Part shown: in pieces, positions 34,093 to 45,500 of the stretch
Numbering within the stretch: the first letter of the stretch is position 1
Layout: every line of letters begins with the position of its first letter
NCBI RefSeq assembly: GCF_963678635.1
Contig: NC_087070.1
Coordinates: 46,607,467 to 46,671,466, forward strand
DNA from: Symsagittifera roscoffensis
Lineage: Eukaryota; Xenacoelomorpha; Acoela; Convolutidae
Direction: 5' to 3'
Length of the DNA stretch: 64,000 nucleotides
The notes under the pieces: model-generated
Seen by the model: the letters and a program-made list of their open reading frames with translations, nothing else
The model's database searches: none
Told to the model about the DNA's origin: nothing
Translations under genes and position numbers: made by a program

Positions 34093-35560
34093 GCTCTACT
34101 GTTCGGGCCCCATGTTCTATTATCCCTTGTGGCGTAGCCTGATGAACTGCCCCTACCTCTAGTGGATCCATATGTCCTCCTCCTTTGATGGTCATTGAAT
34201 TTCACCTTCAGCTCCCTGCTGGGACCTCCCGAGTTCGGTTCCCCTTCTTTTGGTCCACTCTTGCTGCCTAGTAGCCCGTCTAACCTATCCATGATAGCCT
34301 GAGTTCGCCTCTCCATCATCGCATCAATCTTTGTGTCAAGAGTCCCAAGAGACTGCTCTTGCTGAATTCTTAACTTCTCCATGTCGTCTCTTAAGCGTAA
34401 CTCTCTCTGTTTCGCTTCTCTTGTCATTCGCGACAAGTTCTTCGCTATGTGCTCGTCCGTTCTTTCCTTCAAGCGTTTTTCGCTCCTACCAACTTCTTGT
34501 CTATTGCGGTTTATTTCTTCCCGCATACTGCTCTTTCTAGTTCACTCATTCTTATGGACATCTGTTCATTTTGTTCTCCTATACTGCCCACTATGTTGTT
34601 CAAGGCTTCTTCTAATGCTGCCCCGTTATCCACGAGTGGCGTCACTAGTGGCGGTGTCACCCTGTCGGTCCCAGGTAGCTTCGTGCTGGTCGAGATTCGG
34701 GCTTTGACTCTCTGCCTCGACGTCTTTTCATTATCCACTTCAGGATCCGCCAATGCGTTGCCTAGCCCTTTGTTCCTACTCTCCCCAGTTCGCGGCTCTG
34801 AATTTGTCATATTCGCAAAGTCTCTCAACTGGCCTGGTGTGTTCGTGTCTTTGCTTATCGTTCTCACCACACCAAATTTGTCCATGGTTCCAGTCTCTCT
34901 TTCGACGTATGCCTCGTTCTTCTGGGTCTAACTATTGAGGCTGACTTGAGATCCAAAGTCCACTTGCTCGTCTTCGTCCTCTTCTTCCTCCTGGGATTAA
35001 CCTTCATTTCCTGTGCCCAGTCCCATGGTGAATGGAAAGATGTTTCCTAAGGTATTCCTCATTCTTTCCGAGAACGATGAAGACGTTGTTTGTTTTTCAG
35101 TCCCGCCTACCATCATGGTATTGTCTGTTGGGGATCTTCTAGTTGCCACTATTTCAGTTGAGATGTCGGACAGTTCCGACATCTCCTCTCGGTCCAATGT
35201 CACGGTGGAAGTGGCAAAAACTTGGCCTTGTTCTACCGGAGTAGATTCACTCGCCAGCCTTCTGCATCTCCCCTCCGGTCCATGTACTTCCTGGTTCTCA
35301 TTCATGGCCTGGTCCGTATGGACCTCCACTTCTAACATAGCTTTTTGCTCTTCTGAGGACTTCTGACTCCTAGTTTCAACCATTCTGCCTGAAACCGTCT
35401 CCCCTTTGTCGGTCCGGGCTCGTTTGATCCGATCCACAAAAGGGTCGGTCATTGTTTTTCTTTGCTTTTTAGGTATGAATTTCCTAGAGCTCTTACCTCG
35501 TTTAGGTGTCCTTGACTTGTCTAGACTCATTCTCAATTTGTCACTTCTTAATGCCTATAC

Positions 35561-36296
35561 ACTCAATTCGATTGCTAGTGACCTTATAGTTTGGCTATCA
35601 ATAATAATGACACAACACAATAAATTTCACAAGATTCTATTAAATAGTGACCACGAATTCCTGTATGTTATCAGAGTACAGCTTGAATATATTTTATTCA
35701 CACTAACCGATTATCGGTCGTAAGATTTGAGAACTGGCACAATATGATGTTATCAGTCAATTTAAAAGATAGTGTACTCACTACCCAATCAAGCACAAAT
35801 TATGTTGATTTAAAATCAAATAAAAAATAACAGAATAAGAATACCTCTATGAAACACGTCTGTGTATTGTACTTTTAGCCGGTCGCAGTACAATAGTCGA
35901 ACTTGTATTTTAAAGAAAAAGCTTTCCCTGCTTGGTGCTGCACCAAACAGAAAAATCTTTGAAGGCAGTAATTTTCTCAAGTGGGCGTCTATTGCACCCA
36001 CCGAGTACTGTGTTACCTATCTGCCTTCCGACTGCCTGAGCTAGACCTACTAAAATCCTCAGGGCAGTCATTTTTCACAAAAACGTGTTGGGTTTCAATC
36101 TACACCAATGAATTACGCTCTTTTTAGTTTTGACTTAGTGTCGCGAATATCCGAGTTCGGACCTGTTTTGTTTTGGTCTGGTCTTTATTGAAAGGCAAGT
36201 TACCAGTGCAGCCACTGATTCCTAGCCTGTCTGCTAATAACCTAATACCTCTCACTGTAGTCTTTCTTCTGTTTGCCTAAGTCCTTTAATAAAATA
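35561..36296. other. Non-coding interval 5' of element B gag
   Basis: A/T-rich, no gene. This is where the 5' untranslated region and LTR of element B would be. No primer-binding site or partner of the 13.4-15.8 kb interval was seen by eye. Confidence 0.4.
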
Positions 36297-36490
36297 GTAC
36301 CCCTCCGGATTGGCAAAAATAGGACCCTTCCGGATTGGCAAAATTGAGTCCCCTCCGGATTGGCAAAGTTTAGACCCCTCCAGATTGGGACCCTTCTGAG
36401 TTAGCAAATACAAGACCCCTCCGGATTGGGACCCCTCCGGTTTTGTGAAAACAAGACCCCTCCGGATTGCGAGCCCTCTGGTTTTGTAAA
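36297..36490 (+). repeat. Imperfect tandem array of CCCTCCGGATT(GGCAAAA)
   Basis: About nine or ten units, each starting ACCCCTCCGGATTGG or a close variant and followed by a short A-rich spacer, with period about 20-40 bp. Single diverged units recur at 36520-36620, 37172, 38208, 38430-38480 and, beyond element B, at 14506. TCCGGA is a palindrome. Function unknown. Confidence 0.8.
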
Positions 36491-37593
36491 AGTAGCTTTT
36501 CGGAGATTTCCTTTATTTTCAACCTATACCCCTCCGGATACGTTCTCCGATGTTATTATGCTTTTTAAATTAACTAGGAAGGGTATGTGATCCTTTCCTA
36601 GACCCTTCTGGATTGAAGTTAAGCCTCTTATTTGACAATTCACGCTAACGGTGAAGGGTCTTATCGCTAGCCTAATTTCGGCTCTTTTAATAATTTCCGG
36701 TGCCTTAAGCCTTCCCTATTCTTCTGGAACAGCTTAAAATTGCCTTATTCAATCATTTCTGCCCTTTGGTAGGGGTGTAAGGGCTTTCCTAAAAAAACTT
36801 TATAAAACGTGAGGGGTCTACCCTCGCGAATTGGTGAATTTGCTAAAAAACAATCTCAAAAACTTTTTACGCTTACTTTTTTGAAAAAGTTTTATCCCTA
36901 TCAGTAAGCTCAGCTAATTTTTGATCTATTAGTACCAAGATCAACTGGATCTGCCCAGTAGTTCCAAAGTTGTTAACAAAAACGTCTTTTTTCTAAAGTC
37001 AAGAAATTTCTCTCTTGTAGGTTCGGCCTATCTTTTCCCGCAATTCTGTTCTTTTCGACCTAAAAATTTTTGATCTGAGCTCAGAAGGCCTATACTTTTT
37101 TTTGTTCAATGCAAAAGACCCGATCTAAAACTCTTTAGTTGAAAAAATTTGCGAAAAACTATGCTACCTGTACCCCTCCGGATTGATGAATCCACCAAAT
37201 CAAACACGTTAAGTTCGATTTCTCTGCAACCCGGAAGGCTTTCGGGAAGCGGGTTTTAAAATCTGAAGATTCACTAGTGGACGTTGTCCGAACAACTATT
37301 TTTACTGTCCTAACTCAAAAATTTCAAAAAATTTCTGATTTTAAATTTTCCGTTTTCTCAAAAGAAGATAATTCGGTTTTTGGTTCCAAAATAGTTCCAA
37401 CCTTTTCCGAACTAAACTTAACCGGTTCTATCTATTATAGTAGTGCAGTTACAATCTAACACACTAATTTAGCGCTTTTTTCCGTTTCAAAAAATATCGA
37501 TATCTCAAAAATCGCGATTTGTGGGGGGATCAAAATATCGCTATTTTGACCCTAAAAACCGGTCTGCTTTCTGTTTTTTTCACTGAAAAACGA
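36491..37593. other. Non-coding interval
   Basis: A/T-rich with scattered single CCCTCCGG units. No coding frame or RNA gene recognised. Confidence 0.4.
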
Positions 37594-37601
37594 TATAGGA
37601 G

Positions 37602-38155
37602 CAGGGATATCGATTCGAATCCGAGTATTCGACCCGAATACCGAGTATTCGGCACTTCGAAGCCGAATCCGAATATTAAAATTTTGAAATCCGAATATCG
37701 AATCCGAATATTTTTTTTTTTTGCCGAATACCGAATAATCCAGGGTCCACTGCTAAAAAACCCGAATATTCCGAATATTGGTTTACTGTTTTGTTTCACA
37801 ATATTTTTCTGTTTTTTTTAAGATGGCTAATGTAGAAGAGTCTGATGTGAGTTGTGAGTTGTGACTGATTTTTAACATTTACTCACTCTCGCGATTTTTA
37901 CATTATTACGCAAGTCCCAGCCAATTCTACTTGAAAAATGCTATGTTCAATACTTTTTATAGAATTTGTTGTATCAAACTTTTATGCTAAGTTTTTTGGG
38001 AAAATAACCAAATATCCGAATAGTCGTTCGAGTAGTAACATTTGGCCGAAGCCGAATCCGAATAGTAAGGGCACTATTCGGCCGAAGTCGAATATCGAAT
38101 AGTTGGGCCGCGGCGAATAACGAATACCAAAAAATCCGAGTATTCGACATCCCTG
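37602..38155. mobile_element. Non-autonomous hAT-type element (MITE) with 8-bp target-site duplication
   Basis: The left end reads CAGGGATATCGATTCGAATC. The right end, read in reverse complement, is CAGGGATGTCGAATACTCGG, so the terminal inverted repeats begin CAGGGATRTCGA. The element is flanked on both sides by TATAGGAG (37594-37601 and 38156-38163), an exact 8-bp direct repeat. CAGGG ends and 8-bp duplications are the marks of the hAT superfamily. The 554-bp body is filled with CCGAATA(T)CGAATAC-like words and has no transposase. Confidence 0.85.
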
Positions 38156-38163
38156 TATAGGAG

Positions 38164-39481
38164 TATTAATATAGGCTATATAAGTAAACATATTAGTAAT
38201 ACTTTACCCTCCGGGTTTGTTTAATATCCGAATTAAGGTGCTTAACTCGGATATTCGCAGTTCGGTGAAGGGTCACTACAGTGCAGCACTGTCGAGCCCC
38301 CACAGATTACTATCTTACTTTTTGTACCAAAAGGGATACAAAACTTGTTAACGATACCCAACAGTCGATTGTTGTTGTCTTTGAGCCCCTTCTTGTTGCT
38401 CCTTGTACTGCTTGCCGGATCGGTCTTCACCCAAGACCCTTCCGAATTGAGCGCAAATCAGCTGACCCTTCCGGATTGAGCGCAATTTATCATTAACGTG
38501 CTTAAATGCTCAAATAACCCTACAGTACAAGCCTCACAAACGGGCTACAAAACTGATCGTAACGATCCTGACTGATATAAATGCCTGTAACAACAATATA
38601 TCTATCAACAACAAACGGGGGGGGGGTCGGATCACATTTTGAAAATGTTTGTCTATTTCTAATCTATCTTGTCCAACAAACGGGGGGGGGGGGGGTCAGT
38701 AACATTTTGAAAATGTTTGTCTATTTCTAATCTATCTTGTTAGTTCTAAGCTAATTTGTTTTTTAAGGTCTTATTCGAGACTTATGGTCGCACCAGATCA
38801 GTTAAGTTCTTTTGTCTAAATCATAGAGTAATTTCGGATAGGGTACACCGTCTGCTCGTCACGCTATCTTATTTTCGGCCGGAAAGATTCGTGCAACTTC
38901 TTAGTCTAATACCGATCCTAATCTTACTCTTATATCTCCTAGTCGCAGGGTGTTTAACTAGTCTCTGCAAGGCTCAATAGATCTAGAGTATACTGGCTTA
39001 TTGCGATTGCTAAAGTTCTCTGGGAGAGGTAACTAATTTCTAAGTTAAATTCAAATCTCTCTGGTGCTGAAATTACAAGTAATTTCAGCACTTACAAATC
39101 AATGGATTGTTAGTTAGATGGATCGTGATTGGTTAATGTTAAATATTTTATAGTGATAAAATATCCAATGTATAACCAAAGAATAAATATAGTAAGAATT
39201 TTTTAAAATTTGTTAATTCAAACGTTTTCGCACATTTTGTGCATCGTCTCTACAATAAAATGATGAAAGATCATGTATGAAATTCAAAAAGAACATGTTA
39301 GAAATTTTTAACCAATCACATTCTTAGATCTGTTATTACGTAATCATTATTTCATCGATTATGACAATTTCCATACTTTTTTGTTACTTGAGTCATAATT
39401 TTTTGATTTGATGTTTTATCCAAACTGACATGTCAGTTTATTTTTTCAAAAATTGCAATTTTAGTCATGTTTAAACATGTA
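38164..39481. other. Non-coding interval
   Basis: Contains a 70-bp duplication with poly-G tracts (separate entry), a few CCCTTCCGGATT words at 38400-38480, and A/T-rich sequence. No gene seen. Confidence 0.4.
38609..38752 (+). repeat. Two tandem copies of about 72 bp with poly-G runs
   Basis: CAACAAACGGGG..., a G run of about 9 and 13, is followed in both copies by CATTTTGAAAATGTTTGTC and TATTTCTAATCTATCTTGT. The unequal G-run lengths are typical of slippage or of read error in homopolymers. Confidence 0.8.
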
Positions 39482-39720
39482 CTATAATTTTAATGTCAGC
39501 TCCCTGCTCCTGAACTCCTCGCGCGTGTTAATTCTGGGGCGTTCTTTCCAAATATGTAAGGCCTCCAGAGTGAGGAGTTTCTGTATGTTACTTGATTGAT
39601 CTATAATCTCAGACTTAAGCTCAGCGCTCTTACCATCCCTGTCACATTCTCTCAAATGTTGCCCTACTGGCGAATCTTCCTTGTGATGCTCTTCAATCCG
39701 CGTGGTCAAATAAATATAGT
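39482..39720 (-). pseudogene. Fragment of a GIY-YIG endonuclease domain, Penelope-like or related retroelement
   Basis: 75 codons with TTRIEEHHKEDSPVGQHLRE, then KLLTLEALHIWKERPRINTR. The spacing of the Arg-Glu-His part and the TLEALHI-x-P-x-INTR end is typical of GIY-YIG domains attached to Penelope-like reverse transcriptases in invertebrates. The preceding GIY and YIG strands and any RT are missing. This is a relic. Confidence 0.5.
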
Positions 39721-40119
39721 CTTGTAAGGTTTATGGGGCAGTAATAACATTAAAAAGTTAAATGTAATAAAACAAAATGAAATTTTTTTTTTTAAATTTT
39801 GAAATTTTTTATGAAAATCATACCCCCACACGCCATATAAAGTACAAAAGGATAGATTTCGCTCCTTGTAACAATTCAATTATGGCAAATAATCTTCTTT
39901 CAACCAATTTGGAACGAGTTCTAAGACGGATTAACTCTCCGCTTACGCGTTAATAGCGCGAAATATATCGCGCGTTAATTGTCCCAAATTGGCCAAAATG
40001 CCAATCTTTAAACCCCAATAACTTTACGAAAAATGATCACAGGTGAAATATCTTTTCAAATTTAAGCTCAGGACAACAATAACTTTCGAATGATATAAAA
40101 AAATTTCATCAAAAATGGC

Positions 40120-41870
40120 TAGTTAAAAAGTCGAAATTTGTCTGAAGAAAAAAAAAACCCACCCGAGCACAAATATTCCGTTACTTTCGTATCGAAAGTC
40201 GGAACAATAATAAAATGTAGTTAAGATCTGGTTCCACTTTCTTCGTGCCAAACCGACTGCGTTCACGAGAACTCTTACAAAATTCTTGTCGAGAATTCTG
40301 TCTTGTTTGCACAGGGGAACAGCATAGTGTCCACTGGGTGTCTGGAAAACTCCCAAATTCTTCCCAGACATCTCGACGACATCCGTCTCTATATTTTTGT
40401 TTGTCTTAGCTCTCTTCAGCGACCATTTACTCAACAGGAGTGGTATATTTTATCAACGACTTCAGCAACAATATTGCAGTTTACTTCACCGATGCAAACA
40501 GGAATTTCAACTCTGCCAACGGCCGGTACTACAGGAGCGTCACCGAATCTGAATAGAACCGAGCTTTGTTCCCATGTAACTTCTACGGGGCTCCCAGGAC
40601 AGAACTGGTCCACGTGTGAACTGGTCCACAAGACAGAACTGGTCCACAACAACAACAACAAGTGTTCAGCTAACCACTTGAATCCAGAAACTGTTTTCGT
40701 ACATGCGGTAACAATGATAGCCGGAAAGACAGAAAGACGCTTTTGCGACGAAAGTTTCGTAGTGTTCCCACAACAGAACTTCCTTTAGCAATGTAATGTT
40801 GACACTTTCAGCTGTGTTTTCGAGACTTTCACAGTCACAATGCTCTGACAGGTTTACAAACTGGTTTCCTGCATGCGGACAATTTCTGATGTAGTGGTGC
40901 GTTGACTCACAAATATTGCATCTATTCCCAGAGCCGATAACTATTCCTCTCGTCGTTCCTCTGGCTTGAAAACGATTGTTATAACGATGTCCGCGATTCC
41001 AACCACGATTTCCACATCCTCTGCCATAAGTTTCAGATGACTTTGAGAATAGAACTTCTTCTTTAACAACAAGTGTGTCTGTGTTTGCAGTACTAGCAAC
41101 ATGGGAACTTTGGTTTGGAAACTATGGAACTCCGTACCCTTTAGACGACTTCAAGGTCATAATTTTTTTGAAAGCATAATCAATCGGTATAAAGTATAGA
41201 GAAATACTGAAAGTGTACAATTTATGCTGGAATGATATTCGATGAGGAATGTTTATTGATTGTGGCACAAAATGTTTATGTCGGTGTCTCGGGTACTATA
41301 GGACGTGTATTGCTGTTTCTTCCGGTGTCCTTTCAACATGGGAACTGAACAGGCGATTCAATACACTCTTCATTGACTTAAACTTCAACTCTTAGCAAGC
41401 GGTGCTTGCCATTTTCTTGCTACTGTCATTCAACATTGGGTTTTCAAGTAATTTGAATGCCAGGACTGTGTCTGGGAGTTCCATCTTGTATTGTTTTGCT
41501 CGATTGTACTTCTGCTCGAACTCAATAATGTAGTCATTCATACTTGTTTCTCCAGGTCTGGTGCAGTTATTAAAAACTGAATACGACGAATACGATAAAT
41601 CAACTTCATCTTTCTCAAACTTCTTGTCAAGTTCTGCAAGTACACTGGCGATGCAATTTTCGTTGTTGAAATGCGTAGCTCCAAATTGAGTTATAGCGTC
41701 TCTAGCGCGCCAAGTCAACCTAAACGTGATTGCCAGAGCTCTCTTATCTGTTCGAATATCGGTGAGATTATTCCAGATCTCTATTTCTACCTTCCACGTC
41801 TTGTACGACGAAGAGTTGCGCAAGGCCGGTGGGTTCTTGGAAGACATACCTCCTGCTACCAATGTTAAAA
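40120..41870 (-). mobile_element. Decayed Copia-like retrotransposon fragment (gag to protease)
   Basis: On the minus strand, 41862-41392 encodes a Copia-type Gag (YKTWKVEIEIWNNLTDI, ELDKKFEKDE, LPDTVLAFKLLENPML), broken by a TAA (41392-41394) with the same frame continuing as ELKFKSMKS. Near 40.9 kb lies a CCHC knuckle (CNICESTHHYIRNC) after an Arg/Gly-rich stretch. At 40.65-40.72 kb a protease-like stretch TACTKTVSGFKWL lacks the usual catalytic Asp before it. FRFGDAPVV and later SKWSLKRA and TPSGHYAVPL fit the following conserved part. No integrase or RT is left. Confidence 0.65.
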
Positions 41871-42121
41871 AGATTGAATATTATAGAAGAGATATTAAAA
41901 ACCTACCGACATACACAACTGAAACATAAAAATCGTAAGGAAAGAGATAAAGCTATGTAATTAACAGTCATAGCGATAATAGTTGCATATGCATGCACAG
42001 ACAATTGATGTTTGGTGCATCATGCTTCGTCAATGAAGTTGTCAGTACTAACCAAATCGGTTAGAACTTGAACTGTGGAATGATTCGAGTTCATCTAAAT
42101 ACTTGTTTTCGAAGATTGCTG

Positions 42122-42343
42122 CTAAGTGTGGCAAGATTGCGGTATTGATGCTAAGTGTGGCAAGGTTGCAGCACTCACAGAACTGTATGAAGTTGATAAA
42201 CTACTGCAAACTTTACCAAAATGATCTTTCTTCTGGCATTTGATATTTGTAGTTTCTCTAGCAGGACATGCATTACGAGGATGTCGGTTGCCTTCACAGA
42301 AAAAAAAACCTTTTTGGGTTGCTGGACACTGGCTGCTGTGCAT
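42122..42343 (-). pseudogene. Retroelement nucleocapsid fragment with zinc-knuckle pair
   Basis: NRHPRNACPARETTNIKC and CQKKDHFGKVC are the standard RHPR-CPA ... C-HF-VC arrangement in gypsy/BEL Gag. The first Cys pair is altered. It lies 230 bp before the TRAF7-like first coding exon and is probably an insertion relic in its upstream region. No flanking element found. Confidence 0.5.
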
Positions 42344-42572
42344 GTTTCATCATTGTTACATTAGTTTCGCAAGTAAATGTTTTCCAAAATTGACCTCGAA
42401 GTTCGGAATTTTCAATAGTATTAACTGAAATTTGGGTTTTTGTATACTACTGTTTTTAGCGTTAGAACGTCTGTTAACTGTTAAAATCTTTTCCAGGTTA
42501 CAATGCGCGTTTTTCTTGTTTTTTATATGTTGCTCCATAGAACTTCTACGTACAATTTTTTGAACAACTAAA

Positions 42573-45500
42573 ATGATTCGTAGAATCAGCTCAGCCAATA
42601 GCGTGCCGGATCCTTTTGGAGCTACTTCTGGTCATCATACAGTCGCATCTTTATCGGATCATCCTCTGGGGACCGAAACAGCACCTGAAAGCTCTAAAAA
42701 TTGGAAACGAAAATCCCTTATTTCGGCACATTCACGAAACGCCAGTTTGACAACTCACGGACAGTCAACCTCTTCTGGTTTAAACGTACACTTGGAGTCT
42801 GCTATGTCAAACAGTTGCGCAGATTTGGAAATAGGAGATGTTATTAATTCAAGCCCATCAAACGTTTCTGTGCCAAGCTACATGTCCTCGAGTCCCACTC
42901 CGAATGCAATCAATGACCTTCCCTGTGTCTTTCCTAATCCGCCTAGCGAACAACTTATCTGCCCTTTGTGTTCAAAAGTATTTTTCGATCCTGTTATTTC
43001 TCAGTGTGGACACACTTTTTGTAGACGTTGCATCGATGACGGCGGCGATAAAGTGTTGTCCGATAGACGGAACTGGTCTTGTGATTGTGACGAGCAATTT
43101 GGCGGTCAGTGAACAAGTTTCACAACTTGAAATTCTTTGTCGCTATGGGCTCACCGAAGCTGAAGTTTCTGATCCAAATGGTAAGTTAGATACAAAAAAT
43201 TCTGTATAATCGACAAAGCTGTTTTCAAAATGTACTTTCACCAATGGAAGGTACATTTCATTATCCGTATTATGTTTGAAAAACTCATAGCTCGTGAAAA
43301 GGGGCTTTTCTTAAATTTTTTCTTAAAGTTGAAAAGCCTTTTTCATCTTAAGATATCAATAATGATTGTATCATAACTTTGTTGCATGTGATTTATACCG
43401 ATGTAATTGTATAGTTAATACCAAATTGTTGGCAATATTTTTAGGTCAACGAATCTGAACGAAGATATTAACGTAAAATTGCTCGTGTTAACGTAAACCA
43501 ATTTTCAAACCTTTAAGCACAAAAAAAACTATGTCAAAAACACACATTATCCGAAAAAGCATAATAATAATAATAATAATAAATTGTTTCCAAACAATAT
43601 CTAGTTACAGTGTTTTATACCGATAGTTACAAAGTTATTTATACCGTTTTCGACCGATAAAGTGGTTCAAGACCATCCGTATTGCCAACAGTTTGTCATT
43701 AACTAAATGATTTTTACAGGGTGTCCGCAGATAATTAAACTAAGGAACCGATTATCGCATGAAAAGAGCTGTGGCTACGAGTTGGTCCCCTGCTCTAACA
43801 ACCCGAATTGCCCGCACATGCGCAAAATGCACCTAGAAGAGCATCTTACCCATTGCTTACACAGACAATGTCCCAATTCTATTTACTCATGCTCCTTCGT
43901 TGGTACAATGGATACTATTCAGGATCATCTGGCAGAAGAATGCAAGTTTGAACCCATCAAAGGCTACTTGTCTCAGAGCACGAAAGAGTCTGAGAAGATA
44001 AGAGACATTCTTCAAGAGAAAGAGGGCGAAATATCGGCATTAAAAAGCGACGTGAGTTTGGGGTGAAGTCTAAATAGACTGGTCCACACTTGATGCAACC
44101 AAGTATTCTTTATTTCTAACTTTGTTTTCTGAAATCAGTTTGCTCGGAACATTCTGTGCTGATTGCCCAGCAACCGGATATCACTGTTATAATTAGCATT
44201 GATTGTCTTTACTAGTGGTTAGCATTGATTGTCTGTACCCGCTAAGCATCCATTGTTACTTTTAACGGGAGAGTAAGTGGAAGAATGGATGCTTAAGAGG
44301 AGTGGGAGCTATTATTTTTTTTCTTAGCGTCAAGTTTAACAATTGAGTCTAACTTAACATAGCAAAACATTTTTTGTAAAAAATGGTGCTTAGTTTTAGG
44401 CTTATCGGTTTGTTTGTTTTCCGCATCTGATAATTTTCCTTTTCATTTTCTATTGAGGGGAAATTATGGCAATGAATGAGTGGTGTTATTGTGTTCTTTT
44501 TTAAACAGATTGTGAAACTGAACGATGCAATACGCAAAATGGAGACGCGCTGCAATAGCAAAGTAAAGACGCTTGAGGACAATCATATGGGTTCAATTCA
44601 GCAGATAAACGAACTGCGTCGAAACATGAAGTTTCTAAATGACGAAGTGACCTTGATAAATGCGAAACTAACTACAGGCGTCTTGGGTCCATATGATCCC
44701 CATCATCAGTATAAATGCAGAGGTACTTTTGTGGGTCACCAGTCGGAGATCTGGTGTCTGATCACGTGTGGAGATATTTTGATCACGGGGTCGTCTGACA
44801 AAACTATCAAGGTGAGACGAGCAGGATGAGCCATCTTTAATTGGGAATAAATTTTTTGCTTTGACACATGGGCCATTGACACATGGGACACGAGATGTGA
44901 GTTTTTGTTAAAACAGACTGGATGGCGCAAAAATACTAAACTTACAACTCTTAATATCACGAGCATGCTAGTAGTGCGCATTTTGGGTACCATTTTAAAG
45001 AGAACAGTATTGTTTAAAGTCTTGGCTTGTCTTTGTTTGCTAATCATTAAAGAATAAAATGGAAACAATCGCTGCCCACAAATTTATATATAAAAAACAT
45101 TTTGTTGAAAAATCTAAAACAGACAAGATGGAGCAGCCATAAAACATAATCAGGTACCGACTATAAGTTAAAGAAATATCATCAAAATAAACTGAACTAA
45201 AATAAGACTTTGTTATTTATATGAACTACAACTCACTTAATAATTTATATCTCACTAAGATAATTCTGTGTTTGTTTATTTGCAGGTGTGGGACAAGTCG
45301 TCATCGTTCAAGTGTCTGCAAAGTCTGGAGGGTCATACAAGTCAGGTGTTCTCTCTACACACATGTGGACATTATCTCTACAGTGGATCTGCAGATGGAC
45401 TCATCATCATCTGGGACTTGGACTCGTTCGAACAACTCAAGGTCAGTCTGGGCTAGAGGTCGCTGTCAAACAAAAGTTAACATTGTGAACATGCACATCT

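Larger units (their letters stand above)
31104..35536 (-). pseudogene. Element B: gag, with internal tandem duplication
   Basis: From 35536: a basic, disordered N-terminus (34997-35536), a helical region (34511-34885), a long frame with coiled coil and Arg/Gly/Ser-rich tract (33579-34526), then capsid-like and zinc-knuckle frames which occur twice because of the duplication (33105-33560 with 32677-33108, and 31847-32302 with 31104-31850). One CCHC knuckle is intact (CFFCNLEGHFKSDC, in both copies); the first knuckle seen in element A has decayed here (its second Cys is replaced by Tyr). In both copies the capsid frame is split by the same TAA in the FEIL*NRFGSG context, where element A has a Leu codon. 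A coiled-coil part before the protease (31104-31500) completes Gag. Confidence 0.75.
15796..35560 (-). mobile_element. Element B: gypsy-like LTR retrotransposon with macro-like and SGNH-hydrolase modules
   Basis: Read on the minus strand: gag (35536-31104), protease (31094-30087), RT (30032-29042), RNase H (29009-27909), integrase (27844 to about 25578), a macro-like module (25563-24768), a 340-bp non-coding gap, and an accessory frame (24428-15796) with coiled coil and SGNH hydrolase. At almost 20 kb of coding-derived sequence this is several times longer than an ordinary gypsy element of 5-7 kb. Frameshifts and stops are scattered throughout, so the copy is dead as read. LTRs were not found by eye, so the true ends are unknown. 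I infer a single element from common strand, order, lack of any interposed unrelated sequence, and similar level of decay. Confidence 0.72.

Noticed and set aside
13379-38600. LTR pair for element B (13.4-15.8 kb versus 35.6-38.6 kb)
   Set aside because: Only 12-bp words such as CCCCTCCGGATT are shared, and ACCCTTCACCGT matches in opposite orientation. That is not enough to call LTRs.
39930-39985. Palindromic GCGCGAAATATATCGCGCG-like sequence as a regulatory hairpin
   Set aside because: A short imperfect palindrome in A/T-rich DNA with no gene context; it can arise by chance.
43560-43582. ATA/AAT microsatellite in the first TRAF7-like intron
   Set aside because: A simple repeat of about seven units, of no evident importance.
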